Assembly (NCBI RefSeq): GCF_036488675.1
Contig: NZ_CP133148.1
Coordinates: 3,800,001 to 3,864,000, forward strand
Length of the DNA: 64,000 nucleotides
Source: Sinorhizobium chiapasense
GTDB lineage: Bacteria; Pseudomonadota; Alphaproteobacteria; Rhizobiales; Rhizobiaceae
Direction: 5' to 3'
Shown here: positions 54,898-64,000 of the stretch, one piece after another
Layout of the letters: the number at the start of each line of letters is the position of its first letter
How positions within the stretch are numbered: position 1 is the first letter of the stretch
The notes under the pieces: model-generated
Seen by the model: the letters and a program-made list of their open reading frames with translations, nothing else
What the model was told of the DNA's origin: nothing
Databases searched by the model: none
Translations under genes and position numbers: made by a program

Positions 54898-56316
54898 TCA
54901 GGCGCGCTTGCGGCGGAGCACCGCGGCATAGAAACCGTCAAGCCCGCTGGAGAAGGGTGCTGCAAGCGGCAGCATGGCGGGCGTCGTGCGAAATTCGCCG
55001 CGCTCCGTGATCGCCTCGCCGAGACCCGGCCAATCGGCGGCAGCAATGGGTACGCGCTCACAATCCTCGCCGTCCCCGACGACGCGTGCAACCACCTCCT
55101 CGCCTTCGCGCGGATCGAGCGAGCAATTGGAAAAGACCACCAGCCCACCGGGCTGTACGACGGTCAGCGCGTGGCGCAGCAAGCGTTCCTGCAGCCCAGC
55201 AAGCTTCTCGACGTCCTCCGGCCCCTTCGTCCAGAGCACATCCGGATGACGGCGCGTCGTTCCCGTGGAAGAGCAGGGGGCGTCGAGCAGCGCCGCGTCG
55301 AAGAGTTCCTCCGGCTGGAAGTCGGCCATGTTGACTTCCTTCGTCCGGGCTTCGAGGCCGAGTCGCGCCAGGTTGGCCTTCAGGCGCCGCAAGCGGCTGG
55401 ACGACTGATCGAGCGCCGTCACTTTTGCACCAGCCAGGATAAGCTGTGCCGTCTTGCCGCCCGGGGCCGCGCAGAGGTCGACGACGCTCTTGCCGGTCAG
55501 GTCGCCGAAGAGCCGCGCCGGAATGGAGGCAGCCGCATCCTGAACCCACCACTCCCCTTCCGAAAATCCCGGCAGTGCCGGAATGGCGCCCGAGAAAGCT
55601 CCAAGCCGGACGGAGCCGGTCGGAAGAACCGTGCCGCCAAGGCGCTCGGCCCAGGCGGCCGGGTCCGACTTCACCGACAGATCGATAGCCGCCGGAACCT
55701 CCTGCGCCGCCGATATGCGCTCCGCCTGCTCCCGACCGTAGTGGCCGACAAGCCTATCGTAAAACCAGTCGGGCATTGCCGGAATGGCCTTCACCTTGGC
55801 GAGAATGGCGTCCTTTTCCCGCGAGAGCCGGCGAAGAACGGCATTGACGAGGCTCGCGAAGCGGCGATTGCGCGGGTCGGCTTGCGCCTGCTCCACGGCA
55901 AGGTCGACGGCGGAGTGGTCCGGAATGTCGAGATAGAGAATTTGCGCCGCGGCAACCGTCAGCACGTGGTCGAGCGCGCGAGCCCCCTCCGGCAGCGGCG
56001 TTTGCAGCAGGGAGTCGATTGCCGCCCGAATGCGTGGCAGGTGCCGAAGCGCCGAATTGAGGATGGCCCGCACCAGCGCGCGGTCGGCGTCATTGAGTTC
56101 GCGATAGGCCGGATTGCCGTGCTCCTGGTCGAGCATGCCGTCGAGGGAGGTCTTGCGGTCGACAACGGCTGCCAGGATCTTTGCGGCCGCCTGGCGGGTC
56201 TTCAAACCCGGCTTCTCCGCCGTCGCGGCACCGGCGCCGCGCCGCGTTGTCTTCGGCGGCGCCTTGTGAGCTCGGCTTCGTTTCGGGCGTGAATCGTTTT
56301 TCTTGTCGTCGGGCAT
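54898..56316 (-). CDS. rsmB: 16S rRNA m5C967 methyltransferase RsmB
   Basis: A 472-residue SAM-dependent RNA cytosine-C5 methyltransferase. A basic, disordered N-terminus (about 40 residues) is followed by a NusB-like RNA-binding domain (residues 45-180). The Rossmann domain has VVDLCAAPGGKTAQL, the first Cys348 in DAPCSSTG and the second, catalytic-pair Cys398 in FSNCSLDPREGE. Its start overlaps the htpX stop (TGATG), so the genes are coupled. The assignment to RsmB over other NOL1/NOP2/Sun enzymes rests on the NusB domain. Confidence 0.9.
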   Translation of the reverse strand: MPDDKKNDSRPKRSRAHKAPPKTTRRGAGAATAEKPGLKTRQAAAKILAAVVDRKTSLDGMLDQEHGNPAYRELNDADRALVRAILNSALRHLPRIRAAIDSLLQTPLPEGARALDHVLTVAAAQILYLDIPDHSAVDLAVEQAQADPRNRRFASLVNAVLRRLSREKDAILAKVKAIPAMPDWFYDRLVGHYGREQAERISAAQEVPAAIDLSVKSDPAAWAERLGGTVLPTGSVRLGAFSGAIPALPGFSEGEWWVQDAAASIPARLFGDLTGKSVVDLCAAPGGKTAQLILAGAKVTALDQSSSRLRRLKANLARLGLEARTKEVNMADFQPEELFDAALLDAPCSSTGTTRRHPDVLWTKGPEDVEKLAGLQERLLRHALTVVQPGGLVVFSNCSLDPREGEEVVARVVGDGEDCERVPIAAADWPGLGEAITERGEFRTTPAMLPLAAPFSSGLDGFYAAVLRRKRA

Positions 56317-57275
56317 CAGGACCAGGGACCTTTGGGCGGTTCGGAACCACCGCGACCCCAGCCGGTTTTCGGGACAGAGCGCGATTTGCGCACGGAATTA
56401 TCAGCGCGGACCGGCGGCGTCGAGTCCATCGACATCCCGCGCGCCATCTCCTCCAGCGCCGCAACACGATTTTCGGTGGCCGGATGGGTCGAGAAGAGAT
56501 TGTCCATCCGTTCCCCGGAAAGCGGATTGATAATGAACATATGCGCGGTCGCCGGGTTGCGCTCGGCGTCATCGTTGTGGATCACATGCGCCGCGCCGGC
56601 GATTTTCTGGAGTGCAGAGGAAAGCCAGAGCGGATTGCCGCAGATTTCCGCGCCGCGCCGGTCGGCGGAATATTCGCGCGTCCGGCTGATCGCCATCTGC
56701 ACCAGCATCGCCGCGAGCGGCGCGACGATCATCGCGACGAGGACGCCGACGAAGCCGAGCGGATTGTTGTTGTCGCGGTTGCCGCCGAAGAAGAAGGCGA
56801 AGTTGCCGAGCATCGAAATCGCGCCGGCAAGCGTCGCCGTCAGCGTCATCGTCAAGGTGTCGCGGTACTGGATATGCGCAAGCTCATGCGCCATGACGCC
56901 GGCGACTTCCTCATAGGAAAGCGAATGCAACAGGCCCGTGGATGCAGCAACCGCCGCGTTCTCCGGGTTGCGGCCGGTGGCAAAGGCGTTCGGCTGCGGA
57001 CTGTCGATGACATAGACGCGCGGCATCGGCAAACCGGCATTCCGCGCCAGATCCCGCACGATCCCGTAATATTCGGGCGCGGTGCGTTCATCCACCTCCT
57101 GGGCCCGGTACATCCTCAAGACCATGCGATCGGAATTCCAGTAGGAGAAGAAGTTCATGCCGGCGGCGATGACAAGGGCGATCATCATGCCGCCTCGGCC
57201 GCCGATGACGTAGCCGACGGCCATGAAGAGGACGGTCATGACGGCGAGCAGCATTGCGGTGCGCATGATATTCAT
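56316..57275 (-). CDS. htpX: Membrane zinc protease HtpX
   Basis: A 319-residue inner-membrane metalloprotease of envelope quality control. Two N-terminal hydrophobic segments (about residues 8-45) are followed by HELAH at His130-Glu131-His134, two further hydrophobic segments (about 145-200), and the third zinc ligand Glu in the [13 protein letters not shown] region. A C-terminal tail of about 35 residues beyond the domain is Arg/Ser/Pro-rich. It is the first gene of a two-gene operon with rsmB, an arrangement common in rhizobia. Confidence 0.95.
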   Translation of the reverse strand: MNIMRTAMLLAVMTVLFMAVGYVIGGRGGMMIALVIAAGMNFFSYWNSDRMVLRMYRAQEVDERTAPEYYGIVRDLARNAGLPMPRVYVIDSPQPNAFATGRNPENAAVAASTGLLHSLSYEEVAGVMAHELAHIQYRDTLTMTLTATLAGAISMLGNFAFFFGGNRDNNNPLGFVGVLVAMIVAPLAAMLVQMAISRTREYSADRRGAEICGNPLWLSSALQKIAGAAHVIHNDDAERNPATAHMFIINPLSGERMDNLFSTHPATENRVAALEEMARGMSMDSTPPVRADNSVRKSRSVPKTGWGRGGSEPPKGPWS

Positions 57276-57462
57276 GGATGAGCTCCAGGCATGTTTGTCT
57301 CGTCATCCGTTCGGCAATCGCGGCGGAGGCAGGCACAGTCGCTTTCTTTCCGCACGCCTTACGCGAACGTTTCACGTGAATCAGGGTTTCCGTCCGCACG
57401 GAACCGCTTATATGATGGGTATAAACCCCACGCTCTTCAATATCACGGAAATCCGGCATCCC

Positions 57463-57663
57463 ATGCAGAACGACAACGACAATGCGCCCGATCGCCCCAA
57501 ACGCCCGTTGCCGGCAGCCGCTCAGCGCGCGCTGAAGGAGGCGGAGGAGAGACGGCGGGCGGCGGAACCGCAAAAGATGCCGACCGAGCTTGGCGGTCGC
57601 GGGGGGCTCGATCCGGCGCGCTTCGGCGATTGGGAGATCAAGGGTCGGGCGATCGATTTCTGA
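57463..57663 (+). CDS. DUF1674 small protein (SDHAF4-like succinate dehydrogenase assembly factor)
   Basis: A 66-residue protein. The C-terminal block PTELGGRGGLDPARFGDWEIKGRAIDF is the DUF1674 signature (GG-x2-GP/DPTRFGDWE...DF). Eukaryotic and bacterial homologues (SDHAF4/SdhE-like helper of flavinated SdhA) assist succinate dehydrogenase assembly. The N-terminal half is charged and probably disordered. ATG 57463 gives the usual small size; an upstream ATG at 57412 is possible, since the ribosome site for 57463 is weak. It is divergent from htpX. Confidence 0.8.
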   Translation: MQNDNDNAPDRPKRPLPAAAQRALKEAEERRRAAEPQKMPTELGGRGGLDPARFGDWEIKGRAIDF

Positions 57664-57969
57664 GACGCTGCCGGCGGGACCGTTGTTTCGGCCGCGAATC
57701 GACGCTTATTCAATCGCGAAGTAATGCCCGGAAGATCTTCAGCGCAGCACACAGGCTGCGTTCGGAATCCGGCTCAGGACTGCCCCTCGCCCTGGCCCTC
57801 TCCCCGCGAGCGGGGGAGAGGGGAAGTAGATGTCGAGCCTCTCCGCAAGGCAAGGCAGGGTCGGGGAGATTGCCGCAACGTCCCTTCTCCCCGCAAGCGG
57901 GGAGAAGGTGGCCGGCAGGCCGGATGAGGGGCTTTCACGGCGCCTTCACGCTCGCCAAACCCCCTCACA
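57664..57969. repeat. 306-base gap containing a long family 2 palindromic repeat
   Basis: The repeat occupies about 57782-57931 (GCCCCTCGCCCTGGCCCTCT ... CCGGATGAGGGGC, with CTTCTCCCCGCAAGCGGGGA inside). It lies between the DUF1674 gene and acs, which converge. No gene or other feature was found in the remaining bases. Confidence 0.7.
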
Positions 57970-59919
57970 TCACGCGCGATTCTGGCGATTGGCGATCAGA
58001 TCGTCGACCACAGCGGGATCGGCAAGCGTCGAGGTGTCGCCGAGAGAGCCGTAATCGTCCTCGGCGATCTTGCGGAGAATGCGGCGCATGATCTTGCCGG
58101 ACCGCGTTTTCGGCAGGCCGGGCGCGAACTGGATCTTGTCGGGCGTGGCGATCGGTCCGATCTCCGAGCGGACATGCTTGACGAGGGCCTGGCGAAGATC
58201 GTCGCTGCCGGTCTCGCCTGCCATCAACGAGACATAGCAGTAGATGCCCTGTCCCTTGATCGGATGCGGATAGCCGACGACGGCGGCTTCCGAGACGAGA
58301 TGGTGCGAGACGAGCGCCGATTCGACCTCCGCCGTGCCGAGGCGATGGCCGGAGACGTTCAAGACGTCGTCGACGCGGCCGGTGATCCAGTAGTAGCCGT
58401 CCTCGTCGCGACGGCAGCCATCGCCGGTGAAATATTTGCCCTTGTAGGCGGAGAAGTAGGTCTGGATGAAGCGGGCATGGTCGCCATACACCGTCCTCAT
58501 CTGGCCCGGCCAGCTGTCGGCGATGCAGAGATTGCCGTCTGCCTGGCCCTCGAGCACATTGCCCTCATTGTCGACGAGCTGCGGCTGGACGCCGAAGAAC
58601 GGCCGGGTCGCCGAGCCCGGCTTGAGATCGGTTGCGCCCGGCAGCGGCGTGATCAGGATGCCGCCCGTTTCGGTCTGCCACCAGGTATCGACGATGGGAG
58701 AGCGCTCCTCCCCGACGACACGGTAGTACCACTCCCAGGCTTCCGGATTGATCGGCTCGCCGACCGTGCCGAGCAGGCGGATCGAGGCGCGCGAGGAGCG
58801 CCTGACGAACTCGTCGCCGGCGCCCATCAGCGCACGGATCGCCGTCGGCGCCGTGTAGAAGATGTTGACCTTGTGCTTGTCGACGACCTCCCAGAAGCGG
58901 CCGGCATCCGGAAAATTCGGCACGCCCTCGAACATCAGCGTCGTCGCGGCGTTGGAAAGCGGTCCATAGACGATATAGGAATGGCCGGTCACCCAGCCCA
59001 CATCCGCCGTGCACCAGTAGATGTCGCCATCCCGGTAGTCGAAGACATATTCATGCGTCATCGACGCATAGACGAGATAGCCGCCGGTCGTGTGCAGCAC
59101 GCCCTTGGGTTTGCCGGTCGAGCCCGACGTGTAGAGGATGAACAGCGGATCCTCCGCCTTCATCTTCACCGGCGGGCAATCCGGCTTCACCGTGGCGATT
59201 TCCTGGTGGTACCAGAAATCGCGACCTGGTGCCCAAGGAACCTTGCCGCCGGTGCGGCGCACGACCAGGACCTTGTTGACCATGACATGCTGCTTGGCGG
59301 CGATATCGATCGCCCTTTCGGTGTTTTCCTTGAGCGGCACCGGCTTGCCGCCACGCACGCCCTCGTCGCAGGTAATGACGAAGGTCGACTCACAGTCGAC
59401 GATGCGGCCGGCAAGCGCGTCGGGCGAGAAGCCGCCGAAGACGACCGAATGGATCGCACCGATGCGCGCGCAAGCGAGCATGGCATAGGCCGTCTCGGGG
59501 ATCATTGGCATGTAGATGGTAACGCGGTCGCCCTTCTTGACGCCGTGTTTCTTCAGCACGTTGGCGAGACGGCAGACCTGATCGTAGAGCTGGTTGTAGG
59601 TGATCTTCTTGTCGATATAGGGATTGTCCCCCTCCCAGATGATCGCGGTCTTCTCGCCATGTGTCTTGAGATGCCGATCGATACAGTTGTAGGAGACATT
59701 GGTCAGTCCGTCCTCGTACCACTTGATCGACACCCTGCCCTTGAAGGACGTGTTCTTGACCTTGGTGTAGGGCTTGAACCAATCGATCCGCTTGCCGTGC
59801 TTGCCCCAGAACTTGTCCGGGTCGGACACACTTTCCTCGTACCATTTCAGATAGGTCGCGTTGTCGAGCAGCGTCCGGCTCTTGGCAGACTTAAGAACCG
59901 GATAGGTCTTGTCGGACAT
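57970..59919 (-). CDS. acs: Acetyl-CoA synthetase (AMP-forming)
   Basis: A 649-residue enzyme activating acetate to acetyl-CoA through acetyl-AMP. P-loop-like [14 protein letters not shown] near residue 265, adenylate motif [10 protein letters not shown] near residue 415, hinge region [13 protein letters not shown], and the acetylation-regulated Lys609 in [11 protein letters not shown] are all present. ATG 59919 has GGGAGGAAAA upstream and matches the family N-terminus; the longer frame is rejected. It is a single gene. Lys609 conservation suggests control by protein acetylation. Confidence 0.96.
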   Translation of the reverse strand: MSDKTYPVLKSAKSRTLLDNATYLKWYEESVSDPDKFWGKHGKRIDWFKPYTKVKNTSFKGRVSIKWYEDGLTNVSYNCIDRHLKTHGEKTAIIWEGDNPYIDKKITYNQLYDQVCRLANVLKKHGVKKGDRVTIYMPMIPETAYAMLACARIGAIHSVVFGGFSPDALAGRIVDCESTFVITCDEGVRGGKPVPLKENTERAIDIAAKQHVMVNKVLVVRRTGGKVPWAPGRDFWYHQEIATVKPDCPPVKMKAEDPLFILYTSGSTGKPKGVLHTTGGYLVYASMTHEYVFDYRDGDIYWCTADVGWVTGHSYIVYGPLSNAATTLMFEGVPNFPDAGRFWEVVDKHKVNIFYTAPTAIRALMGAGDEFVRRSSRASIRLLGTVGEPINPEAWEWYYRVVGEERSPIVDTWWQTETGGILITPLPGATDLKPGSATRPFFGVQPQLVDNEGNVLEGQADGNLCIADSWPGQMRTVYGDHARFIQTYFSAYKGKYFTGDGCRRDEDGYYWITGRVDDVLNVSGHRLGTAEVESALVSHHLVSEAAVVGYPHPIKGQGIYCYVSLMAGETGSDDLRQALVKHVRSEIGPIATPDKIQFAPGLPKTRSGKIMRRILRKIAEDDYGSLGDTSTLADPAVVDDLIANRQNRA

Positions 59920-60149
59920 GCTTTTCCTCCCTGCACATTCCTGGTCAGGGGCAACGCTCCTAGCCGCCCCCGCTTCGGTCACGATTCATAGCAGGTCAAA
60001 GCCTGCCCGCAATTAGACAAAAGGACATTCGGTACTGAAAGAATTGCAATTTCGCGACAGGGACGTTATAGAGGCGCTCAATTCCCGGAAATCAGTGGTA
60101 GACTCCACGGCCCGCGACACCGGCGCGGACGGACGAAAGGACTATATCC
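59920..60149. other. Divergent region between acs and trcR
   Basis: 230 bases that must carry the promoters of acs (minus) and trcR (plus). The stretch 59995-60075 is AT-richer than the surroundings. No operator or small ORF is convincing. Confidence 0.35.
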
Positions 60150-60848
60150 ATGGCTCAGCAACTGCTTATGCCCAAGGCAACCGCCGTCTGGCTCGTTGAC
60201 AACACGGCGCTGTCGTTCGACCAGATCGCGCAGTTCTGCAAGCTGCACCCGCTCGAAGTGAAAGCGATCGCCGACGGTGAATCGGCGCAGGGCATCAAGG
60301 GCCTCGATCCGATCGCCACCGGTCAGCTTTCCCGCGACGAGATCGCGCGCGGCGAGGCGAACCCTAACCACAAGCTCAAGCTCTCCGAACCGAAGGTTCG
60401 CGTTCCGGACTCCAAGCGCAAGGGCCCGCGCTACACGCCGGTCTCCAAGCGCCAGGACCGTCCGAACGCCATCCTCTGGCTGGTGCGTAACCATCCTGAA
60501 CTCAAGGACGCGCAGATTTCGCGTCTGGTCGGCACGACGAAGACGACGATTGAGCAGATTCGCGAACGTACCCATTGGAACTCGGCCAACCTGACGCCGA
60601 TGGATCCGGTGACGCTTGGCCTCTGCTCGCAGATCGACCTCGATCTCGAAGTCGAACGCGCCGCCAAGGGTCGCCCGCTGCCGACGGCAGCCGAGGTGGG
60701 TGCGACGCTGGAGGCAGCACAGGAGACCGAAAAGGTCGGCTACAATTTCGACCGCGAGGAAGAGAAGGAAATCGACGCCGATGCCGTCTTCGCCAAGCTG
60801 AAGTCGCTGAAGTCGGATCGCAAGGACGATGAAGACGACGACTATTGA
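60150..60848 (+). CDS. trcR: DUF1013 cell-cycle transcriptional regulator TrcR
   Basis: A 232-residue protein of the DUF1013 family, now often named TrcR, restricted to alphaproteobacteria and linked to transcriptional control of the cell cycle. It starts MAQQLLMPKATAVWLVDNTA with two helix-turn-helix-like stretches: LSFDQIAQFCKLHPLEVKAI (about residues 21-40) and LKDAQISRLVGTTKTTIEQI (about 118-137). An acidic C-terminal tail (residues 195-232, ending DDEDDDY) follows. It is a single gene with its own terminator. Confidence 0.85.
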   Translation: MAQQLLMPKATAVWLVDNTALSFDQIAQFCKLHPLEVKAIADGESAQGIKGLDPIATGQLSRDEIARGEANPNHKLKLSEPKVRVPDSKRKGPRYTPVSKRQDRPNAILWLVRNHPELKDAQISRLVGTTKTTIEQIRERTHWNSANLTPMDPVTLGLCSQIDLDLEVERAAKGRPLPTAAEVGATLEAAQETEKVGYNFDREEEKEIDADAVFAKLKSLKSDRKDDEDDDY

Positions 60849-60875
60849 TCGTTCGTCGACTGCAAGGGCATACGC

Positions 60876-60904
60876 AAAACCCGGATCTTGGATCCGGGTT
60901 TTTT
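60876..60904 (+). terminator. Bidirectional terminator between trcR and ectC
   Basis: AAAACCCGGATC (60876-60887) and GATCCGGGTTTT (60891-60902) with loop TTG and a T run to 60904. Symmetry with A/T flanks lets it act on both converging transcripts. Confidence 0.93.
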
Positions 60905-60914
60905 GTTGCCCCGC

Positions 60915-61301
60915 TTAGTAGGCCGAGCCTGATGGATCGTTGAGATTGTGGCGCTCGGTTCCTTTCAGCGGCGGATTGAAGATGCTGACGAGGATCAGGT
61001 CCTCGATGCGGCCACCACGCAAGTAATGTTTGTCGTGCTGGTCGAGCACATAGATGTCGCCTTTTCGGATCGGGAAGACATTGCCCTGCATATCCTCGAC
61101 CTCGCCTTCGCCGGCAATGCAATAGCAGGCTTCGAGATGATTGCGGTATTCGAGCAGCGAAACCGTGTTGGCGCGCACCACGGTGTGGCAGACAGTAAAT
61201 CCCATGCCGTCCTTTTCCGTCAGCAACCGATGGCTCGTGCCGCTTCCCCATTCGACGAAATAGTCTGTGGCTTCGACGTCATTCAGGCTGCGCACGAACA
61301 T
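60915..61301 (-). CDS. ectC: Solitary ectoine synthase (EctC)
   Basis: A 128-residue cupin enzyme. It has the family pattern throughout: [41 protein letters not shown] and [12 protein letters not shown]. The iron ligands known in the family correspond to Glu57, Tyr84 and His92 here. EctC cyclises N-gamma-acetyl-2,4-diaminobutyrate to ectoine. No ectA, ectB or ectD is in the window, so it stands alone and is divergent from a LysR gene. Solitary EctC proteins are known in bacteria that do not make ectoine; they may use an external precursor or do another cyclisation/hydrolysis. Confidence 0.87.
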   Translation of the reverse strand: MFVRSLNDVEATDYFVEWGSGTSHRLLTEKDGMGFTVCHTVVRANTVSLLEYRNHLEACYCIAGEGEVEDMQGNVFPIRKGDIYVLDQHDKHYLRGGRIEDLILVSIFNPPLKGTERHNLNDPSGSAY

Positions 61302-61436
61302 GCGGCTCTCCTATGTAAGAAAATTTGACAAAAGCGGCGATGCGAATTCAGATCGGATCGCGATACCTCTTTATTGCTGGATTCGCTCTTTGCACAAATG
61401 ACGATTCCTCACCGGATCGTTGAGGAGAATTTACAT
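61302..61436. promoter_or_regulatory. Divergent control region ectC / LysR
   Basis: 135 bases, AT-richer than the flanks, between divergent starts. GAGGAG at 61422-61427 is the LysR ribosome site. No clear T-N11-A dyad could be fixed by eye. Confidence 0.4.
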
Positions 61437-62312
61437 ATGATGCCGCCACTCGGCGCGCTCAGGGTTTTCGAAGCGGCGGCGCGCCTGGCGAGCTTTTCGC
61501 GCGCAGCCGATGAGCTCTGTGTGACGCATGCCGCCGTCAGCCATCAGATCCGGCAATTGGAGGAATGGTTCGGGCGACCGCTGTTCCTCAGGGAAAAGCG
61601 CGGTGTCCGCCTGGCGCCGGAAGCCGAAAGGTTGGCCGAAATCCTGTCGGCCAGTTTCGAGCGCGTTTCGGCCGAGGCGGAGGCTTTGAAGCAGAGAACG
61701 AAATCCGAGATCACCGTCGCATGCATTCCCTCGATCGCGACGCGCTGGCTGATCCCGGCGCTTGGCGATTTCCTCGCCGCCCATGCCGACATCACGGTGA
61801 AGGTCGTTTACGCCATGGCCGAACAGCGTCTGCGCGAGACCGGTTGCGATGTCCTGATCACGCTTGGCGCCGACACCTCGGACGGTGTCGCCTGCGAGCG
61901 GCTCTTTTCGCGCGTAAATCGACCGGTCGCCAGCCCGCGCTACCTTGAGCGCAAGGGCAACATCGACTCGCCCGACGAGATCGCCGCGGCGGACCTGCTC
62001 CACGACGAAACGACGAGACACTGGCAGCATTGGTTTACCAAGGCGGGCCTGCCTCCCCGCCAGCCGCTTAGCGGACCGGTCTTCCAGGACTTCAATCTGT
62101 TGGCAACAGCCGCCATCGCGGGTCACGGCGTGGCGCTCTGTCCGGTCGAAGTATGCCGGCGGGAAATCGAAAACGGCGATCTGATCGTGCTCTCCGACCT
62201 CGCCGTCCTGGAGGATGAGGGTTATTTTCTCATCAGCAAGGTCTCGCGGCAAAAAGCGGTTTCCGCCTTCTGCGCGTGGTTCAAGGCGGTCGTCAACCCC
62301 GTGGCGGGCTGA
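61437..62312 (+). CDS. LysR-family regulator divergent from ectC
   Basis: A 291-residue LysR regulator of the GcvA/AmpR subgroup: GALRVFEAAARLASFSRAAD and ELCVTHAAVSHQIRQLEEWF form the DNA-binding part, then an effector domain (SEITVACIPSIATRWLIPAL). ATG 61437 with GAGGAG upstream is chosen; the next ATG at 61440 is equivalent and a 21-codon longer frame is unlikely. By position it should control ectC. A link to an ectoine-related or diaminobutyrate compound is inference. Confidence 0.87.
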   Translation: MMPPLGALRVFEAAARLASFSRAADELCVTHAAVSHQIRQLEEWFGRPLFLREKRGVRLAPEAERLAEILSASFERVSAEAEALKQRTKSEITVACIPSIATRWLIPALGDFLAAHADITVKVVYAMAEQRLRETGCDVLITLGADTSDGVACERLFSRVNRPVASPRYLERKGNIDSPDEIAAADLLHDETTRHWQHWFTKAGLPPRQPLSGPVFQDFNLLATAAIAGHGVALCPVEVCRREIENGDLIVLSDLAVLEDEGYFLISKVSRQKAVSAFCAWFKAVVNPVAG

Positions 62313-62323
62313 CGCGCCCCGCT

Positions 62324-62368
62324 TACAGCGCCGCGCCTCTTATCAGAAGCGCAAAGGACGCTGTAGCA
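62324..62368. repeat. Rhizobial palindromic repeat (family 4)
   Basis: TTACAGCGCC...AAAGGACGCTGTAGCAC in the short gap between the LysR gene and prpE, which converge. Related to 32983-33092 and 43541-43588. Confidence 0.7.
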
Positions 62369-62378
62369 CCTTGAAGGC

Positions 62379-64000
62379 TCAAAGCCCGATGCCCTTCGCA
62401 TGCAGCGCTTCAGTGATCTCGTCGAGGATCGCCGGGTCATCGATCGTCGCCGGCATCTTCCAGGGCTGCCGGTCGGCGATCTTCTGGATCGTCGCCCGGA
62501 GGATCTTGCCGGAACGCGTCTTCGGCAAACGCTTGACGCAGATCGCCATCCTGAAGGCGGCAACGGGTCCGATCCGCTCGCGCACCAGCGCGATGACTTC
62601 CCTCTCGATTTCCGACGTTTCACGGGAAACATTGGAATTGATCACCAGGAAACCGGCCGGGATCTGCCCCTTCAGCGGATCGGCGATGCCGATCACCGCG
62701 CATTCCGCCACGTCGGGATGGCTGGCGCAGACCTCCTCCATCGCTCCGGTCGACAGCCGGTGGCCGGCGACATTGATGATGTCGTCGGTGCGGGCCATGA
62801 TGAAGATGTAGCCGTCCTCATCGACATAGCCGGCATCCGCGGTCTTGTAGAAGCCGGGATATTCGTTGAGATAGGCGGCGTGGAAGCGATCGTCGGCGTT
62901 CCACAGCGTCGGCAGACAGCCGGGCGGGAGCGGCAGCCTGACGACCACATTGCCCAGTGTGCCAGCCCCCACCGGGTGTCCGGCATCATCGAGGACCTGA
63001 ACGTCGTAGCCGGGCAGGGGAACAGCCGGGGAGCCGTATTTCACCGGCAGCAGCCCCAGACCCATGGGATTGCCGGCGACCGGCCATCCGGTCTCCGTCT
63101 GCCACCAGTGATCGATAACCGGAACGCCGAGCGCCCGCTCCGCCCATTGGATCGTGTCCGGGTCCGCCCGCTCGCCGGCAAGGTATAGGGCCCGGAAGCG
63201 TGAAAGATCGTGGCGGGACACACAGGTGGCCTCGGGATCCTCCTTGCGGATCGCCCGCAACGCCGTCGGCGCCGTGAACATCACCGCCACGCCGTGCTCA
63301 GCGATGATGCGCCAATAGGTTCCGGGATCGGGCGTACCGACCGGCTTGCCTTCGAAGAGGATGGAGGTGTTGCCGTTGAGAAGCGGCCCGTAGACGATGT
63401 AGGAGTGACCGACCACCCAGCCGATGTCGGAAGCGGCCCAGAAGACCTCGCCGGGCCGTACCCCGAAGAAATGCTCCATCGACCATTTCAACGCGACCAT
63501 GTGGCCGCCATTGTCGCGTACGACTCCTTTCGGCTGGCCGGTGGTCCCGGACGTATAGAGCACATAAAGCGGATCGGTCGATGAGACCGGAGTGCAGGGT
63601 GCCTCTTCGCCGGCCTGCTTCGCCGCTGCGAGCGCCTCGGCAAAGTCGATATCCCGGCCCGGAACCATTTCGGCGGCGAGCATCTCGCGCTGAAAAATCA
63701 GGCAATGGGCCGGCCTGTTGGCGGCGATCTCGATGGCCGCATCGAGAAGCGGCTTGTAGGCGACCGTGCGTCCGGGTTCGAGGCCGCAGCTCGCCGACAC
63801 GACCAGCTTTGCCTGGCAATCGTCGATACGCACGGCAAGCTCGTTGGCGGCAAAACCGCCAAAGACGACCGAATGCACCGCGCCGATGCGCGCGGCCGCA
63901 AGCATTGCCACCGCCGCCTCAGGAATCATCGGCATGTAGATGATGATCCGGTCGCCCTTGCCGATCCCAAGATTGCGGTAGACCGCGGCCATCGCCTTCA
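62379..64000 (-). CDS. prpE: Propionyl-CoA synthetase PrpE (5' end outside window)
   Basis: 540 residues of an AMP-forming short-chain acyl-CoA synthetase; the frame is open to the window edge and roughly 90-100 N-terminal residues should lie beyond. YTSGTTGQPKGVVRDNGGH (P-loop-like), DHWWQTETGWPV, RTDDIINVAGHRLS and the acylation-site Lys in [10 protein letters not shown] are present. The TGQPKGVVRDNGGH and LYLAGERADPDT segments favour propionyl- over acetyl-CoA synthetase. It activates propionate to propionyl-CoA. It is a paralogue of the acs gene about 3 kb away. Confidence 0.88.
   Translation of the reverse strand, partial: KAMAAVYRNLGIGKGDRIIIYMPMIPEAAVAMLAAARIGAVHSVVFGGFAANELAVRIDDCQAKLVVSASCGLEPGRTVAYKPLLDAAIEIAANRPAHCLIFQREMLAAEMVPGRDIDFAEALAAAKQAGEEAPCTPVSSTDPLYVLYTSGTTGQPKGVVRDNGGHMVALKWSMEHFFGVRPGEVFWAASDIGWVVGHSYIVYGPLLNGNTSILFEGKPVGTPDPGTYWRIIAEHGVAVMFTAPTALRAIRKEDPEATCVSRHDLSRFRALYLAGERADPDTIQWAERALGVPVIDHWWQTETGWPVAGNPMGLGLLPVKYGSPAVPLPGYDVQVLDDAGHPVGAGTLGNVVVRLPLPPGCLPTLWNADDRFHAAYLNEYPGFYKTADAGYVDEDGYIFIMARTDDIINVAGHRLSTGAMEEVCASHPDVAECAVIGIADPLKGQIPAGFLVINSNVSRETSEIEREVIALVRERIGPVAAFRMAICVKRLPKTRSGKILRATIQKIADRQPWKMPATIDDPAILDEITEALHAKGIGL

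Overview
The window is high-GC, tightly packed alphaproteobacterial chromosome, and the content points to a rhizobium of the Sinorhizobium/Ensifer type. It opens inside the cyclic beta-1,2-glucan synthase gene ndvB/chvB and carries TrcR (DUF1013), an SDHAF4-like protein and a 1595-residue NAD-glutamate dehydrogenase. Several families of palindromic intergenic repeats typical of rhizobia separate many genes. The gene order resembles, from memory, the S. meliloti chromosome; this was not checked by alignment. No rRNA, tRNA, CRISPR array, insertion sequence or prophage was seen. I count 45 protein genes, two of them cut by the window edges, plus one candidate leader peptide.

Layout. 1-4.3 kb: ndvB (3' end outside). 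4.6-11.4 kb: a LysR regulator divergent from a four-gene cluster (2-oxoadipate dioxygenase/decarboxylase HglS, D-2-hydroxyglutarate dehydrogenase, aminoadipate-semialdehyde dehydrogenase AmaB, class I aminotransferase) that reads as the lower half of lysine catabolism. 11.5-13.6 kb: XRE-cupin regulator divergent from a beta-alanine:pyruvate-type transaminase. 13.9-25.3 kb: a sugar unit with a CUT1 ABC transporter, two GMC oxidoreductases, an SDR, a Dabb protein, glycerate kinase and a LacI regulator. 25.4-32.8 kb: a translationally coupled catabolic operon (LacI, Gfo/Idh/MocA, CoA-transferase, enoyl-CoA hydratase, aldehyde dehydrogenase) divergent from a DUF993 lyase-like gene, with two clear LacI-type operators between them. 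Its substrate is not recognisable.

33-64 kb is mostly housekeeping: M3 oligopeptidase, LysE exporter, leuB, PAP2 phosphatase, an MHS transporter with a large periplasmic insertion, asd, lytic transglycosylase, carbonic anhydrase, pyridoxal kinase, NAD-GDH, a UMF1 transporter, purH, heparinase II/III, rsmB, htpX, an SDHAF4-like gene, acs, trcR, a solitary ectoine synthase (ectC) divergent from a LysR gene, and prpE (5' end outside).

The most notable observations are: (i) a 39-codon ORF with a good ribosome site upstream of asd whose last eleven codons are six Thr and three Lys, as expected of an attenuation leader for the aspartate pathway; (ii) the DUF993/MocA/CoA-transferase operon with its palindromic operators; (iii) the solitary ectC; (iv) the lysine-pathway context of an aminotransferase usually called AatB; and (v) the transporter with a Cys-containing periplasmic insert.
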